A stretch of 45,609 nt of DNA from Actinomycetota bacterium (GTDB lineage Bacteria; Actinomycetota; Acidimicrobiia; Acidimicrobiales; CADCSY01): contig JADDQY010000082.1 in NCBI GenBank assembly GCA_016781135.1, forward strand, positions 1 through 45,609. The letters are read 5' to 3'. The first letter of the stretch is position 1. Every line of letters starts with the position of its first letter. The translations under genes and the position numbers were made by a program. Shown here one piece after another: positions 26,441-35,434 of the stretch. A model generated the notes under the pieces. The model saw only the letters and a program-made list of their open reading frames with translations. It was not told the DNA's origin and did no database searches.

Positions 26441-28783
26441 CTAGAGGTTTCCGCGGGCCCCGCCACCCCGGAGCTCGCTGACCCACACGGCGGCGTCCCG
26501 AGCCCCGGGCGCCGACCCGCTCCAGCCCACCGCCACGGCCCTGCCCCCCCGCACGGCCACGTCGACCATGCGCTGGGCCTGGTCGCCGCCGAAGAGCTCC
26601 TCGTCGTGGGCAGATCGCGCCCAAGCGGCGCCGTCGGTGCTCGACCAGGCGGCAGCGTCGTCGCCCCCGCCCAGGTTGGTGCGTCCCACCACCACCGCCA
26701 TCGCCTCGCTGACGGCAACCGCTTCCAGCGCCTGGTCGAGTGGCCCGGCCAGCTCCTCCCCCTCCTGGCGCTCCCATGCCCCGCCGTCGGGCGAGCGCCA
26801 CACCACGGCATCGGAACCATCGCCCCCGGTGGCGCCGACGGCGACCAGCCCGCTCCCGGAGGCCACGGCCACCCCGCTCGCCGCCCCGCCGCCGCCGAGC
26901 GCCACCCCGACCCAGGAGCGACCGTCGCTCGACGTCCACGCCGCCGCTGACCCGTCGCCGACCCCGACCGCGGTCGGCCCACCGGGGCCGGCAACGACAT
27001 CGAGGGCCGCTTGGAGCCCGGGCCCGCCGAGGCCACCGTCGTCGGGCACTCGTTCCCACCCCATGGCGTCGGGTGAGCGCCACACGGCGGCGTCGCCTCC
27101 CCCCGCGCCAGCGTCACCCCCCACCGCCACCCACCCGCCCTCGTCTCCCGCCAGCACCGCCACCGCCTCGGCCCGCTGGTCACCGGGGCCCCCGAACACC
27201 GCCTCGTCGTGGGGTACCCGCTCCCACGCACCGCCGTCGGGGGACGTCCACACCGCTGCCGACTCCCCGTCGAGGCCAACGGCGACGAACCCGGAGGGCC
27301 CGGCGGCGACGTCGAGCAGCCGCTGGTCGCCGGGGCCGCCCAGGCTCTCCTGGCCGGTCACCCGCGCCCAGTCCACGCCGTCGGCCGAACGCCACGCCGC
27401 TCCATCGGCCTCGCCGTCGTCAGAGCCGGCCGCTCCGACTGCCACCCACCCGCCGGTACCGGCGGCCACCGCCTCGAGGCGCTGCTCGCCGGGGCCGCCC
27501 AGGCTGTCCTGGCCCGTCACCCGCCGCCAGCCGAGCGACGGTCCCCTGGCCCCGCCCGCCTCGGCTTCGTCGAGCGGGGCCGTCCCCACCGTCCAGGCGA
27601 CGGCGTCGACCCCGGCGCCGGTCTGCTCCCAGCCCACGGCCACCGGGATCTGACCGAGCATGGCCACGTCGCTCACGTGCTGGTCGCCGGGCACGGCCGG
27701 GCCCTCGGCGGCGATGCGAACCAACCCACCACCCGGAGAGGAGGCCCACACCACGGCGTCGACGTCACCGGTCTCGTCGGTCTCGCTGCCCACGACCAGC
27801 AGGCGGTCACCGGCCTGGACCGCCGCCGCCATCGACTGGTCGCCGTCGCCGCCCAGCGCCTCCTCGTCGTGAGCCACCTGCTCGAACGAGGCCGACGCGT
27901 TCGACAGCCACATCGAGGCATCGACTCCGTCGTCCTTGCTGTCGGCGCCGACGACCACGACCACCTCGCCCAGGGTCGTCGCCGCCACCGCCCGCGAGGC
28001 ACCCGCGGCCGGGAGCAACCGGCTCGCCGGTGGGGTGGCCACCGACCACACCACCGCGTCGGCCGAGCGCCAGACCTCGGTGCCGCCACCCTCCCGCTCG
28101 ACGAGGGCCTGCACCTCGGCGCCGGCGTCGACCACGTCGACCACCCGTGGCGCCCCGGGGCGGGCGAACACCCCGGGGTCGTCGACGGCACGCAGCCATC
28201 GCTCACCGGAGAACGACTGCCACGCTGCTGCTCGATCACCGGCGGTGCCGAGGGCGACGAGGCCGAGGCCGGTGGGCGTCACCCTGGTCATCGGGGGGCC
28301 GTCGTCGACCTCGGCCCGGACCCAGCGCTCCCCGTCGCTCGACATCCACGCCGCGGCCCGGTCGCCGTCGGCCCCCACCGCCGACCACCCGCCGGCGACG
28401 GGGTCGGCGGCAACGTCGTGCAGGCGGGTCCCCTCGGCGAACTGCTCGGCAGGCAGGGTCGCCCGCCGCCAGGTCCGACCGTCGGCTGACCACCACACCG
28501 CCGGGCGCCCCTCGGAGCTCCCGATGGCGACCAGGCGGCTTCCGATTGCCGGCGCCACCCCGGAGGACACGGCGACGGCGCGCTGATCCCCGGCGCCCCC
28601 GAAGACCACGGGGTCGACGGCCAGGCGCTCCAGCACCGGAGGAGGCGGCGCCGTCGTGGTGGTGGAGCGCACCGGCGCGTCGACGGCACGATGGGGGGCC
28701 GGCCCGTCGTCGCTCGAGCACGCGGCGGCGAGCAGGGTGACGAGGAGCACGAGAGCGAGCACCCGCCGGCCGGCACGCTTCAC
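26441..28783 (-). CDS. Lipoprotein with 14 BNR-like repeats (two predicted beta-propellers)
   Basis: 780 residues from GTG 28783. A lipoprotein signal (VLALVLLVTLLAAACSSDD) precedes a Thr/Pro linker and then about 14 imperfect units of 45-55 residues. A typical unit is FGGPGDQR - AVAV - GWVAVG - AAVWRSPDGGAWERV. The W-x-S-x-DG-x-x-W core resembles BNR/sialidase or kelch-like blades; 14 units would make two seven-bladed propellers. No catalytic residues of sialidases are recognisable, so a binding role is likelier, which is inference. TAGCCT sits 7 nt before the GTG, consistent with a leaderless start, and DedA-like is divergent 60 bp away. The family is not one I can name. Confidence 0.85.
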   Translation of the reverse strand: MKRAGRRVLALVLLVTLLAAACSSDDGPAPHRAVDAPVRSTTTTAPPPPVLERLAVDPVVFGGAGDQRAVAVSSGVAPAIGSRLVAIGSSEGRPAVWWSADGRTWRRATLPAEQFAEGTRLHDVAADPVAGGWSAVGADGDRAAAWMSSDGERWVRAEVDDGPPMTRVTPTGLGLVALGTAGDRAAAWQSFSGERWLRAVDDPGVFARPGAPRVVDVVDAGAEVQALVEREGGGTEVWRSADAVVWSVATPPASRLLPAAGASRAVAATTLGEVVVVVGADSKDDGVDASMWLSNASASFEQVAHDEEALGGDGDQSMAAAVQAGDRLLVVGSETDETGDVDAVVWASSPGGGLVRIAAEGPAVPGDQHVSDVAMLGQIPVAVGWEQTGAGVDAVAWTVGTAPLDEAEAGGARGPSLGWRRVTGQDSLGGPGEQRLEAVAAGTGGWVAVGAAGSDDGEADGAAWRSADGVDWARVTGQESLGGPGDQRLLDVAAGPSGFVAVGLDGESAAVWTSPDGGAWERVPHDEAVFGGPGDQRAEAVAVLAGDEGGWVAVGGDAGAGGGDAAVWRSPDAMGWERVPDDGGLGGPGLQAALDVVAGPGGPTAVGVGDGSAAAWTSSDGRSWVGVALGGGGAASGVAVASGSGLVAVGATGGDGSDAVVWRSPDGGAWERQEGEELAGPLDQALEAVAVSEAMAVVVGRTNLGGGDDAAAWSSTDGAAWARSAHDEELFGGDQAQRMVDVAVRGGRAVAVGWSGSAPGARDAAVWVSELRGGGARGNL

Positions 28784-28843
28784 CGTTGTGAGGCTACGGC
28801 GGCCCGGCTCCACCGGGCCCGCCACTGGTTACCGTCGACCACC

Positions 28844-29506
28844 GTGGCGCCCGCACCAGCAGACCACCGGCCCCAGCGCCGGCGCCTGATCCCCGTGAGC
28901 GCCGCCCTCGCCGCCATCGCCACGTCGGCGGTCGCCGGCAACGCCCTCGCCCCGACCCTGGTGGTCAACCACCCCCTGTTGCTGCTCGCCCTCAACACCA
29001 CCACCCGCCACCTGGTGCTCACCTCGACCAGCGTCGACTTCGTGCCCTACCTCGTGGTGGGGCTGGTCCGTCGGCTGCTGGAGGACCCGCTGCTGTTCCT
29101 CCTTGGACGGTGGTACGGCGACGACGCCATCGGCTGGGTCGACGACAAGGTGGGCGGCGGCCGGTTCCTGCGGGCCGTGCAGCGCAACTTCCACTGGATC
29201 GGGTGGTTGCTGGTGGCCGTCGCCCCGGGCGGTGTCGTCTGCGTGCTCGCCGGCGCGTCCCGCATGCCCGCGGCGGTGTTCCTGGTGCTCAACATCGCCG
29301 GCACCATCGCCACGATCGTGGCGCTCCGGCGCTTCGGCGACAGCTTCGCCGGTCCAATCGACGCCGCGGTCGCGTTCATCGCTGAAAACGTGGCGGTGCT
29401 CACCGCGGCGTCGGTGGCACTGACCGTCGCCTACGTACTGAGGCGAAGGCGGGTCCGGGCAGGCGCGTCGGCTGCGACCTTGGCGGAGGGCGATGACGAG
29501 AGCTAG
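28844..29506 (+). CDS. DedA/SNARE-associated-like membrane protein
   Basis: 220 residues with about five hydrophobic segments (e.g. LIPVSAALAAIATSAVAG, WIGWLLVAVAPGGVVCVLAG, VAVLTAASVALTVAYVL). The pattern of long helices with an amphipathic middle (RRLLEDPLLFLLGRWYGDDA) resembles DedA/VTT proteins, linked to undecaprenyl-phosphate and lipid flipping. The match is loose. GTG 28844 lies 8 nt after TACCGT, so a leaderless start is likely. Its last 14 nt overlap the first ATPase gene. Confidence 0.6.
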   Translation: MAPAPADHRPQRRRLIPVSAALAAIATSAVAGNALAPTLVVNHPLLLLALNTTTRHLVLTSTSVDFVPYLVVGLVRRLLEDPLLFLLGRWYGDDAIGWVDDKVGGGRFLRAVQRNFHWIGWLLVAVAPGGVVCVLAGASRMPAAVFLVLNIAGTIATIVALRRFGDSFAGPIDAAVAFIAENVAVLTAASVALTVAYVLRRRRVRAGASAATLAEGDDES

Positions 29507-30611
29507 CGTCGGCCAGCAGATGCCGCCAGCCGGCACGATACCGGCGGGTGGTGACGCGACCGGCCCCGGCCCCGACCGCTCTCCCCGGGACGAGGTCCTC
29601 CTCGAGACGCTCACTCGCCAGACCCGGGTGATGGAGAGCCTCTCGGCGGGGGAGACCGACACGCCGGAGGCGGCCGAGCTCGCCTGGCTGGGCGTCCAGC
29701 ACCAGGCCGACCGCTACCTGCGAAGCCTCGACGCCCGGGCCTGGGCTCGGGCCTCCGAGCGCTGGGGCGAGCGCCTGGCATCGCACCGGCGGATGCTCGA
29801 GGACTACCACGGCGAGGCAGGGCGACGGCTGGCCGAGGCGAGGCCGGGTGTCGCCGGTGCGGCCGGCCAGCGGGTCGGGCTGCGGGTGGCGGTGATCGGC
29901 AAGGGGGGCGCCGGCAAATCCCTGGTCTCGGGGACGCTTTGCCGGGTGCTGGCTCGCCGGGGCCGCCGGGTGCTGGCGGCTGACCTCGACACCAACCCCG
30001 GGCTCGCCTTCAGCCTCGGGGTGGCGCCCTGCTCGGGCGGCCTGCCCGACCGCGTCGTCGAGCCCCATCCCGGTGCCCCCTACGGGTGGCGCCTCCGGTC
30101 GGGCGTCAGCCCGGCCCAGGTCGTCGACCGCTTCACCACGCCTGCCCCCGACGGCGTACGCTTCCTGGCCCTGGGCAAGATCGACGAGCCTGACAAGGCC
30201 TCCTCCAAGCGGACCGTGGCCGCCCTGCTCGAGGTGCTCCTCGGCTTCGCCGACCCCAGCTGGGACGTCATCGGTGACCTCGAAGCGGGACCGACAACCC
30301 CCTTCGAGCGCTACCACGCCTTCGCCGATCGGGTGCTGGTGGTGGTGGGGCCGGCGTGGCGCTCGGCCATGACCGCCCGGCGCCTGCTCCCGCTGGTCGG
30401 CGAGGTCCCCACCACCGTGGTGGGCAACCGCTTCGGCCACGAGCCCGACCATCCCGGCCTCGACCCCGTGGTGCGCATCCCGTTCGATCCCGCCGTGGCC
30501 GACGCCGAGCGCCGGGGCCTCGCCCCGCTCGACGCCTGCCCGAGCTCTGTGGCCGTAGCGGCGATTGAACGCCTGGCCGACCTTCTCGTGGCCGGGCAGG
30601 CGCCAGCATGA
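29493..30611 (+). CDS. CooC/MinD-like P-loop ATPase with N-terminal helical extension
   Basis: 372 residues. Residues 1-125 are a charged helical extension with no clear fold. The rest is a SIMIBI-class (ParA/MinD/CooC) ATPase: deviant Walker A VIGKGGAGKSLVSG, switch region DLDTNPGLAFSLG, and DVIGDLEAGPT. These motifs parallel those of the next gene (DGDPNPNLGISLG, VIADLEAG), so the two are paralogues. It lacks the Cys metal site seen in the partner. The ATG overlaps DedA-like; GGAGG precedes it by 3 nt. The target protein is unknown. Confidence 0.85.
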   Translation: MTRASVGQQMPPAGTIPAGGDATGPGPDRSPRDEVLLETLTRQTRVMESLSAGETDTPEAAELAWLGVQHQADRYLRSLDARAWARASERWGERLASHRRMLEDYHGEAGRRLAEARPGVAGAAGQRVGLRVAVIGKGGAGKSLVSGTLCRVLARRGRRVLAADLDTNPGLAFSLGVAPCSGGLPDRVVEPHPGAPYGWRLRSGVSPAQVVDRFTTPAPDGVRFLALGKIDEPDKASSKRTVAALLEVLLGFADPSWDVIGDLEAGPTTPFERYHAFADRVLVVVGPAWRSAMTARRLLPLVGEVPTTVVGNRFGHEPDHPGLDPVVRIPFDPAVADAERRGLAPLDACPSSVAVAAIERLADLLVAGQAPA

Positions 30612-30747
30612 GGGTCACCGTGGACGGCGAGCAAGGTGAGCCAGGCCAGCAGGACGGGACCAGCACGACCGGGGGGCTTCGGCGAACGGGTGGCGCTCCA
30701 GACCGATCGTCCGAACGGAGTGAGCGAAGGGAGCGGGTGAGGGAAAG

Positions 30748-31497
30748 ATGAAGGTCGCGGTCACGGGCAAGGGTGGCTCGGGCAAGAGCATGATCTCGGG
30801 GGCCCTGTCGCGCCACCTGGCCGCCCGGGGCCGTGCCGTCGTGGCCGTCGACGGCGACCCCAACCCCAACCTCGGGATCTCGCTCGGGGTGGCACGGGAG
30901 ACGGTGGAGACCATGGAACCGATCCTCAACGGCCTCATCGCCATCGGCCACACCCATGACGACCCCACCCCCGAGCCCGAGGACCTGCTGGCCCGATACG
31001 GGGTGGGCGCACCCGACGGCATCGTGCTCGTGGCTACCGGCAAGATCGAGCGCCCGACCGACTCGTGCCTGTGCTGCGGCTCTCACCTGACGACCCGGCA
31101 GTTCTTCGGCGACCTGCCCGGCGACGGCGACCGCGTCGTGATCGCCGACCTCGAAGCGGGGCTCAGCGACTTGGTGTGGGCGGACCCGGGACCCGACGAC
31201 GTGGTGCTCGTCGTCGCCGAGCCCAGCGCCAAATCGGTGGAGATCGCCCGCCGGGCGGCGGTGATCGCCCGTGACCTCGGAGTACAGCGCATCCTCGGCG
31301 TGGCCAACCGCAGCGTCGGCGACGACGACGCCGCCCGACTGACCGAGGCCATCGGCGGCGAGGTGCTGGTGGTGCCGGAGGACCCAGCCGTAGAGCAGGC
31401 CGACCACCAGGGCACCTCGCCCTTCGACCTCGACCCCACGTCACCGGCGATGTCCGCCGTGGGGGCGCTGGCCGCCCGCCTGGTGGACGGGGGCTGA
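30748..31497 (+). CDS. CooC-like ATPase with Cys metal motif
   Basis: 249 residues. Deviant Walker A in VTGKGGSGKSMISG, DGDPNPNLGISLG, and VVIADLEAGLSDL. Residues ~108-114 carry DSCLCCGSH, like the CxC site that binds metal at the dimer interface of CooC, the nickel-insertion ATPase of CO dehydrogenase. No CO dehydrogenase, hydrogenase or urease gene is in the window. A 136-bp gap without a gene separates it from the first ATPase. GAGGG precedes the ATG. A heterodimer with the preceding ATPase is a reasonable inference. Confidence 0.85.
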   Translation: MKVAVTGKGGSGKSMISGALSRHLAARGRAVVAVDGDPNPNLGISLGVARETVETMEPILNGLIAIGHTHDDPTPEPEDLLARYGVGAPDGIVLVATGKIERPTDSCLCCGSHLTTRQFFGDLPGDGDRVVIADLEAGLSDLVWADPGPDDVVLVVAEPSAKSVEIARRAAVIARDLGVQRILGVANRSVGDDDAARLTEAIGGEVLVVPEDPAVEQADHQGTSPFDLDPTSPAMSAVGALAARLVDGG

Positions 31498-31522
31498 CGG
31501 TCGGCCCGCTACGGTCGCGGGA

Positions 31523-32578
31523 ATGCGCATCGCCCTGATCGCCCCCCCGTGGGTGCCGGTTCCTCCACCTCTCTACGGCGGCACCGAGGTGGTCGTCGAC
31601 CGTCTGGCTCGGGGGTTCCAGGCAGCCGGCCACGAGGTGCTCCTGTTCACCACGGGCGACTCCACCTGCCCGGTCCCCAACCAGTGGGTGCTGGAGCGGT
31701 CCGAGAACCTGCGCATGGGGGCGGTGGTGCCCGAGCTGCGCCACGTGATCCACGCCTACGAGGCGGCCCGGGGCTTCGACATCGTCCACGACCACACGCT
31801 GGCCGGTCCCGTCTACGCGTACCGCTTCCCCGAGCTCGACGTGGTCACGACCAACCATGGACCGTTCAACGACGAGCTCCTCGACATCTACCGGGTCATC
31901 GCCGACTCGGCGTCGATCATCGCCATCTCCCACTCCCAGGCCAGCTACGCCGAGGGCCTGCCCATCGCCCGGGTCATCCACCACGGCATCGACGTGGCCG
32001 AGTTCCCGATCGGCGACGGCAACGGCGACTACTTCCTGTTCCTCGGTCGCATGGCTCCCGACAAGGGGGCGCGGCGAGCAGCCCGCATTGCCCGCCAGGC
32101 CGGAGTTCGACTGCTCATCGCTGCCAAGATGCGCGAGCCCCTCGAGCTCGAGTACTTCGACCACCAGGTGCGCCCTCTGCTCGGGAAGGACATCGAGTTC
32201 GTCGGCGAGGTCGGAGGCGACGAGAAGCTCGCCCTGCTCGCCGGGGCCAAGGGGCTGCTCAACCCCATCCGCTGGGTGGAGCCGTTCGGCCTGGTGATGA
32301 TCGAGGCGCTGGCGTGCGGGACCCCCGTGCTCACCTACCGCCAGGGGGCCGCCCCTGAGATCGTCGACCACGAGGTCACGGGGTTCCTCTGTGACGTGCA
32401 CGACGAGATGGCCGAAGCCATCCACAGGGTCGACGAGCTCGACCGCCGCGCCTGCCGGACGGCAGTGGAAGAGCGGTTCTCGACCGATCGGATGGTGGCG
32501 GACCACCTCGATCTGTTCGAGTCGCTGCTCAGCGGCGGTCGGGCACCTCAGCCGATAGCGGTTGGCGCGGCTCCCTGA
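31523..32578 (+). CDS. GT4-family glycosyltransferase
   Basis: 351 residues, GT-B fold. N-terminal ALIAPPWVPVPPPLYGGTE (donor-side loop), VVTTNHGPFND, HHGIDVAEF, YFLFLGRMAPDKGA, and the C-terminal EPFGLVMIEALACGTPVL, the nucleotide-sugar-binding E-x7-E signature of GT4. Substrate unknown. TACGGT lies 7 nt before the ATG, supporting a leaderless start. Its 3' end overlaps the convergent debranching-like gene by 50 bp. Confidence 0.9.
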   Translation: MRIALIAPPWVPVPPPLYGGTEVVVDRLARGFQAAGHEVLLFTTGDSTCPVPNQWVLERSENLRMGAVVPELRHVIHAYEAARGFDIVHDHTLAGPVYAYRFPELDVVTTNHGPFNDELLDIYRVIADSASIIAISHSQASYAEGLPIARVIHHGIDVAEFPIGDGNGDYFLFLGRMAPDKGARRAARIARQAGVRLLIAAKMREPLELEYFDHQVRPLLGKDIEFVGEVGGDEKLALLAGAKGLLNPIRWVEPFGLVMIEALACGTPVLTYRQGAAPEIVDHEVTGFLCDVHDEMAEAIHRVDELDRRACRTAVEERFSTDRMVADHLDLFESLLSGGRAPQPIAVGAAP

Positions 32579-34682
32579 CCAGCTCCACCCCCGGGGGCAG
32601 TCCCTCGACCATCACGTCGTCGCCGTCGACCTCGACGGACATCCGGCCTCCGCCGAGGGGTATGTGGCCCACTCGCAAGCGGTCGATGGCCGCTGGCACC
32701 ACTGGGTCGAGCCACAGCTTGCCGTGGGGCAGCCACGGCTCGAAGCGCAACAGGAGGCGCATCAACAGCAGCGGGGAGGCCGCCGCCCACGCCTGGGGCG
32801 AGCACGACGCCGGGTAGCCGAGCGGCACCGGCAGCTCACTGCGGTCGAGCCCGCCGAACAACTCGGGCAGGCGCCCGCCGACGGCCATCGCCGCGTCGAT
32901 GAGGCCGAGGACCAGCCGGTGCGCCTCCTCCACGAACCCGTAGCGCATGAGCCCGGCGGCCACGATGGCCGTGTCGTGGGGCCACACCGAGCCGTTGTGG
33001 TAGCTGATCGGGTTGTAGCCGGCCATGGTGGTGGCCAGCGTGCGCACGCCCCAACCGGTGAACATCGGCGGCGACAGCAGGTGCCGGGCGACGGCGTCGG
33101 CCTTGTCCTGGTCGACGATGCCGGTCCACAGGCAGTGGCCCATGTTGGACGTGAGCGCGTCGAGGGGACGCTTGTCGCCGTCGAGGGCCATGGCGAACCA
33201 CTGGCGGTCGTCGAGCCAGAAATCGCGGTTGAACGCCTCCTTGAGCGCGCCGGCGCGGTCCCGGTAGGTGGCGGCCACCTCGTCGTCACCGGCCTCCTCG
33301 GCGAAGTGGGCGCGAGCGACGTAGGCGGCGTAGGTGTAGCCCTGCACCTCGCACAAGGCGATCGGGCCCTGGCCCAATCGGCCGTCGGCCGCTCGCACCC
33401 CGTCCCAGGAGTCCTTCCACCCCTGGTTGCGCAGACCTCGCCGGCTGCCTTTGTGGTACTCGACGTAGCCGTCGCCGTCGGCGTCGCCGTAGTGCTCGAT
33501 CCAGGCCATGGCCCGGTCGACGTGGGGCAGTAGCCGGTCGACCTGCTCGGACGCCAGGCCCCAACGACGCAGCTCCCCGAGGAGCATGACGAACAGCGGC
33601 GTGGCATCGGCGGTGCCGTAGTAGACGTGGCCACCGCTGAGCGACAGCGATGCGGCGCTGCCGAAGCGCATCTCGTGGAGGATGCGGCCGGGCTCCTCCT
33701 CGCTCTCGGCGTCGACCTTGTCGCCCTGGAACCGGGCCAGGGTCTGCACCACGCCGAGGGCCAGGTCGGGATCGACCAGCAGCGCCATCCACGAGGTGAG
33801 CAGCGAGTCGCGACCGAACAGCGTCATGAACCACGGCGCACCGGCCGCCACCACGGCGCGGTCGGGGAACTCGGGGTCGAAGATGCGAAGGGCGCCGAGG
33901 TCGGCATGGCTACGGGCAACGATCGCCTCGAGCCCGGGGTGGGCCGACGACACCGTGGGCATCTGGCGGCGCCAGCGCTGCAGCCGCTCGGTGGGTGCGG
34001 CGCGCTCGACCGGGCGCCCGCACCGGTAGCGGGGCTCGACCTCGGCGCCGTCGATGATCGGCGCCACGCCGATGCAGCCACTCCACGCGCCTTGGGGCTC
34101 GATCTCCACCTCGGCGACCAACAGGTGGTGCTCGGCCACGGCCATGCCCGAGCACGTCAGCACCGTGCCCCGCCGGGTTCCGCAGTGGTGGTAGCCGAAG
34201 ACCAGCCGAGCGTCACCGGTCTCCAAGGAACGCTCTCCGACCAGCTCGACCCGGCCTTCCTTCACCTCGAAGAGGTCGGCGAAATCGACGTCGACCTCGA
34301 CCTCGATCGAGCAGAGCACCGACTCCTCCCCGAAGTTGCGCACGACAAGGTCTTCGCGCAGGCCCCGGCCCACGTAGCGGGAGCGGAACGCCACCAGCGT
34401 GCTGTCGGCCCGGCCGGGCCGGGGACTGGCGCGGGCGACGAAGCCGGCGGCGAAGGGGTCGCCCACGTAGGCCGACAGCGACTGGAGGGGCCGGCCGTTG
34501 AGCCGGAGCCCGAAGCTCGACAGGAACCGGGTGTCGCGAAAGAACAGGCCCTGGGTGGTGGCGGGCTGGATGTCACCGGCCCCACCGGAGATGCAGAACG
34601 TCGATCCCTGCACCAACGTGACCGTTCCCCCCGAGGAGCCGACTGCCGGCGGCTCGCCGGTGAAGGTCCAGGGTTCGGTCAC
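32529..34682 (-). CDS. Amylo-alpha-1,6-glucosidase/glycogen-debranching-like enzyme
   Basis: 717 residues. An N-terminal beta-sandwich domain (TLVQGSTFCISGGAGDIQ, GLFFRDTRFLSSFGL) matches the glycogen-debranching N-terminal family, and the C-terminal two-thirds is an (alpha/alpha)6 barrel: WFMTLFGRDSLLTSWMAL, YHKGSRRGLRNQGWKDSWDG, and YHNGSVWPHDTAIVAAGLM. Acidic residues in the GRDS, WKDSWDG and WPHDT segments are the probable catalytic or binding ones. It may act on glycogen, trehalose-type or glucosylglycerate-like sugars; the substrate cannot be fixed from sequence. GTG overlaps the GT2 stop (GTGA). Confidence 0.88.
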   Translation of the reverse strand: MTEPWTFTGEPPAVGSSGGTVTLVQGSTFCISGGAGDIQPATTQGLFFRDTRFLSSFGLRLNGRPLQSLSAYVGDPFAAGFVARASPRPGRADSTLVAFRSRYVGRGLREDLVVRNFGEESVLCSIEVEVDVDFADLFEVKEGRVELVGERSLETGDARLVFGYHHCGTRRGTVLTCSGMAVAEHHLLVAEVEIEPQGAWSGCIGVAPIIDGAEVEPRYRCGRPVERAAPTERLQRWRRQMPTVSSAHPGLEAIVARSHADLGALRIFDPEFPDRAVVAAGAPWFMTLFGRDSLLTSWMALLVDPDLALGVVQTLARFQGDKVDAESEEEPGRILHEMRFGSAASLSLSGGHVYYGTADATPLFVMLLGELRRWGLASEQVDRLLPHVDRAMAWIEHYGDADGDGYVEYHKGSRRGLRNQGWKDSWDGVRAADGRLGQGPIALCEVQGYTYAAYVARAHFAEEAGDDEVAATYRDRAGALKEAFNRDFWLDDRQWFAMALDGDKRPLDALTSNMGHCLWTGIVDQDKADAVARHLLSPPMFTGWGVRTLATTMAGYNPISYHNGSVWPHDTAIVAAGLMRYGFVEEAHRLVLGLIDAAMAVGGRLPELFGGLDRSELPVPLGYPASCSPQAWAAASPLLLMRLLLRFEPWLPHGKLWLDPVVPAAIDRLRVGHIPLGGGRMSVEVDGDDVMVEGLPPGVELVREPRQPLSAEVPDRR

Positions 34683-35434
34683 GGTCGGGGGATGCTAATC
34701 ATCTCGCTCGACCGGCCCGGTGCCCCCTCGATGGTGAGCCCCCTCAGGTAGAACCAGTAGGTCCGCCAGCGGATGTCGCCGACCGGCCGGAGCAACGACA
34801 CGAGGTCCTTGTACATGCGCCACGTCTGGCGCAGCCCTTCCCGGCGCCCGACCTTGGCCCGCTTCGTCCGGTGCTGCACCCCCACCATCGTGCGCACGGT
34901 GGTGGTCAGCCGGGCCTCGCAGATCACCTCGTTGAGCCGGACCTCGATCGTGTACCCCTCGAGCTTGTGGGCAGGCACCGCCTCGAACACCCAGCGGGGC
35001 ACGACGCGCTCCCCGCTGAGCGGTGGGCACCGAACCACGACGGGGTTCAAGAACCGGCCGTAGTCGAAGAAACCGATCGACATCGTCGCCCGCCCCTCGA
35101 CGTAGGGCTCGCACACGGCGTCGAGATGGCTGGCGGTCAGGCCGGTGCAGTCGGCGTCGACGAACAAGATGGCGTCGGCATCGCTGCCGCCCACGCCGAG
35201 GGCCATGGCCCGGGCCTTGGACCCGACCGGCCCCGCTCGGTGCAGCACCTTGGCGCCCGCGGCTGCGGCCACCTCGGCGGTGGCGTCGGTCGACCCGTCG
35301 TCGACCACGATCACCTCCCGTGAGAACCGACAGCTCCGGGCGGCAGCCACGTTCGCCGCCACCGTGGTCGCCTCGTTGCGAGCCGGGATGACGACGTCGA
35401 TGATCGGCGCTGGCGGTGGTACCGGGCTGCTCAC
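34679..35434 (-). CDS. GT2-family glycosyltransferase
   Basis: 251 residues. GT-A fold motifs: VVIPARNEATTVAANV, VIVVDDGSTDATAE, and ILFVDADCTGLTASH (DxD-like). No clear membrane segments, unlike dolichol-phosphate type enzymes. It overlaps the DUF885 stop and the debranching-like start by GTGA at both ends, so it is expressed in the same five-gene operon. The acceptor is unknown. Confidence 0.88.
   Translation of the reverse strand: MSSPVPPPAPIIDVVIPARNEATTVAANVAAARSCRFSREVIVVDDGSTDATAEVAAAAGAKVLHRAGPVGSKARAMALGVGGSDADAILFVDADCTGLTASHLDAVCEPYVEGRATMSIGFFDYGRFLNPVVVRCPPLSGERVVPRWVFEAVPAHKLEGYTIEVRLNEVICEARLTTTVRTMVGVQHRTKRAKVGRREGLRQTWRMYKDLVSLLRPVGDIRWRTYWFYLRGLTIEGAPGRSSEMISIPRP

Noticed and set aside
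26740..28740. Long plus-strand open frame rich in Pro and Arg opposite the lipoprotein
   Set aside because: Shadow of the repeat gene; composition is almost only Pro, Arg, Ala and Ser, with no start signal.
30748..31497. True CooC of a nickel CO dehydrogenase
   Set aside because: No CO dehydrogenase or other nickel enzyme gene is in the window; the metal motif alone does not fix the partner.
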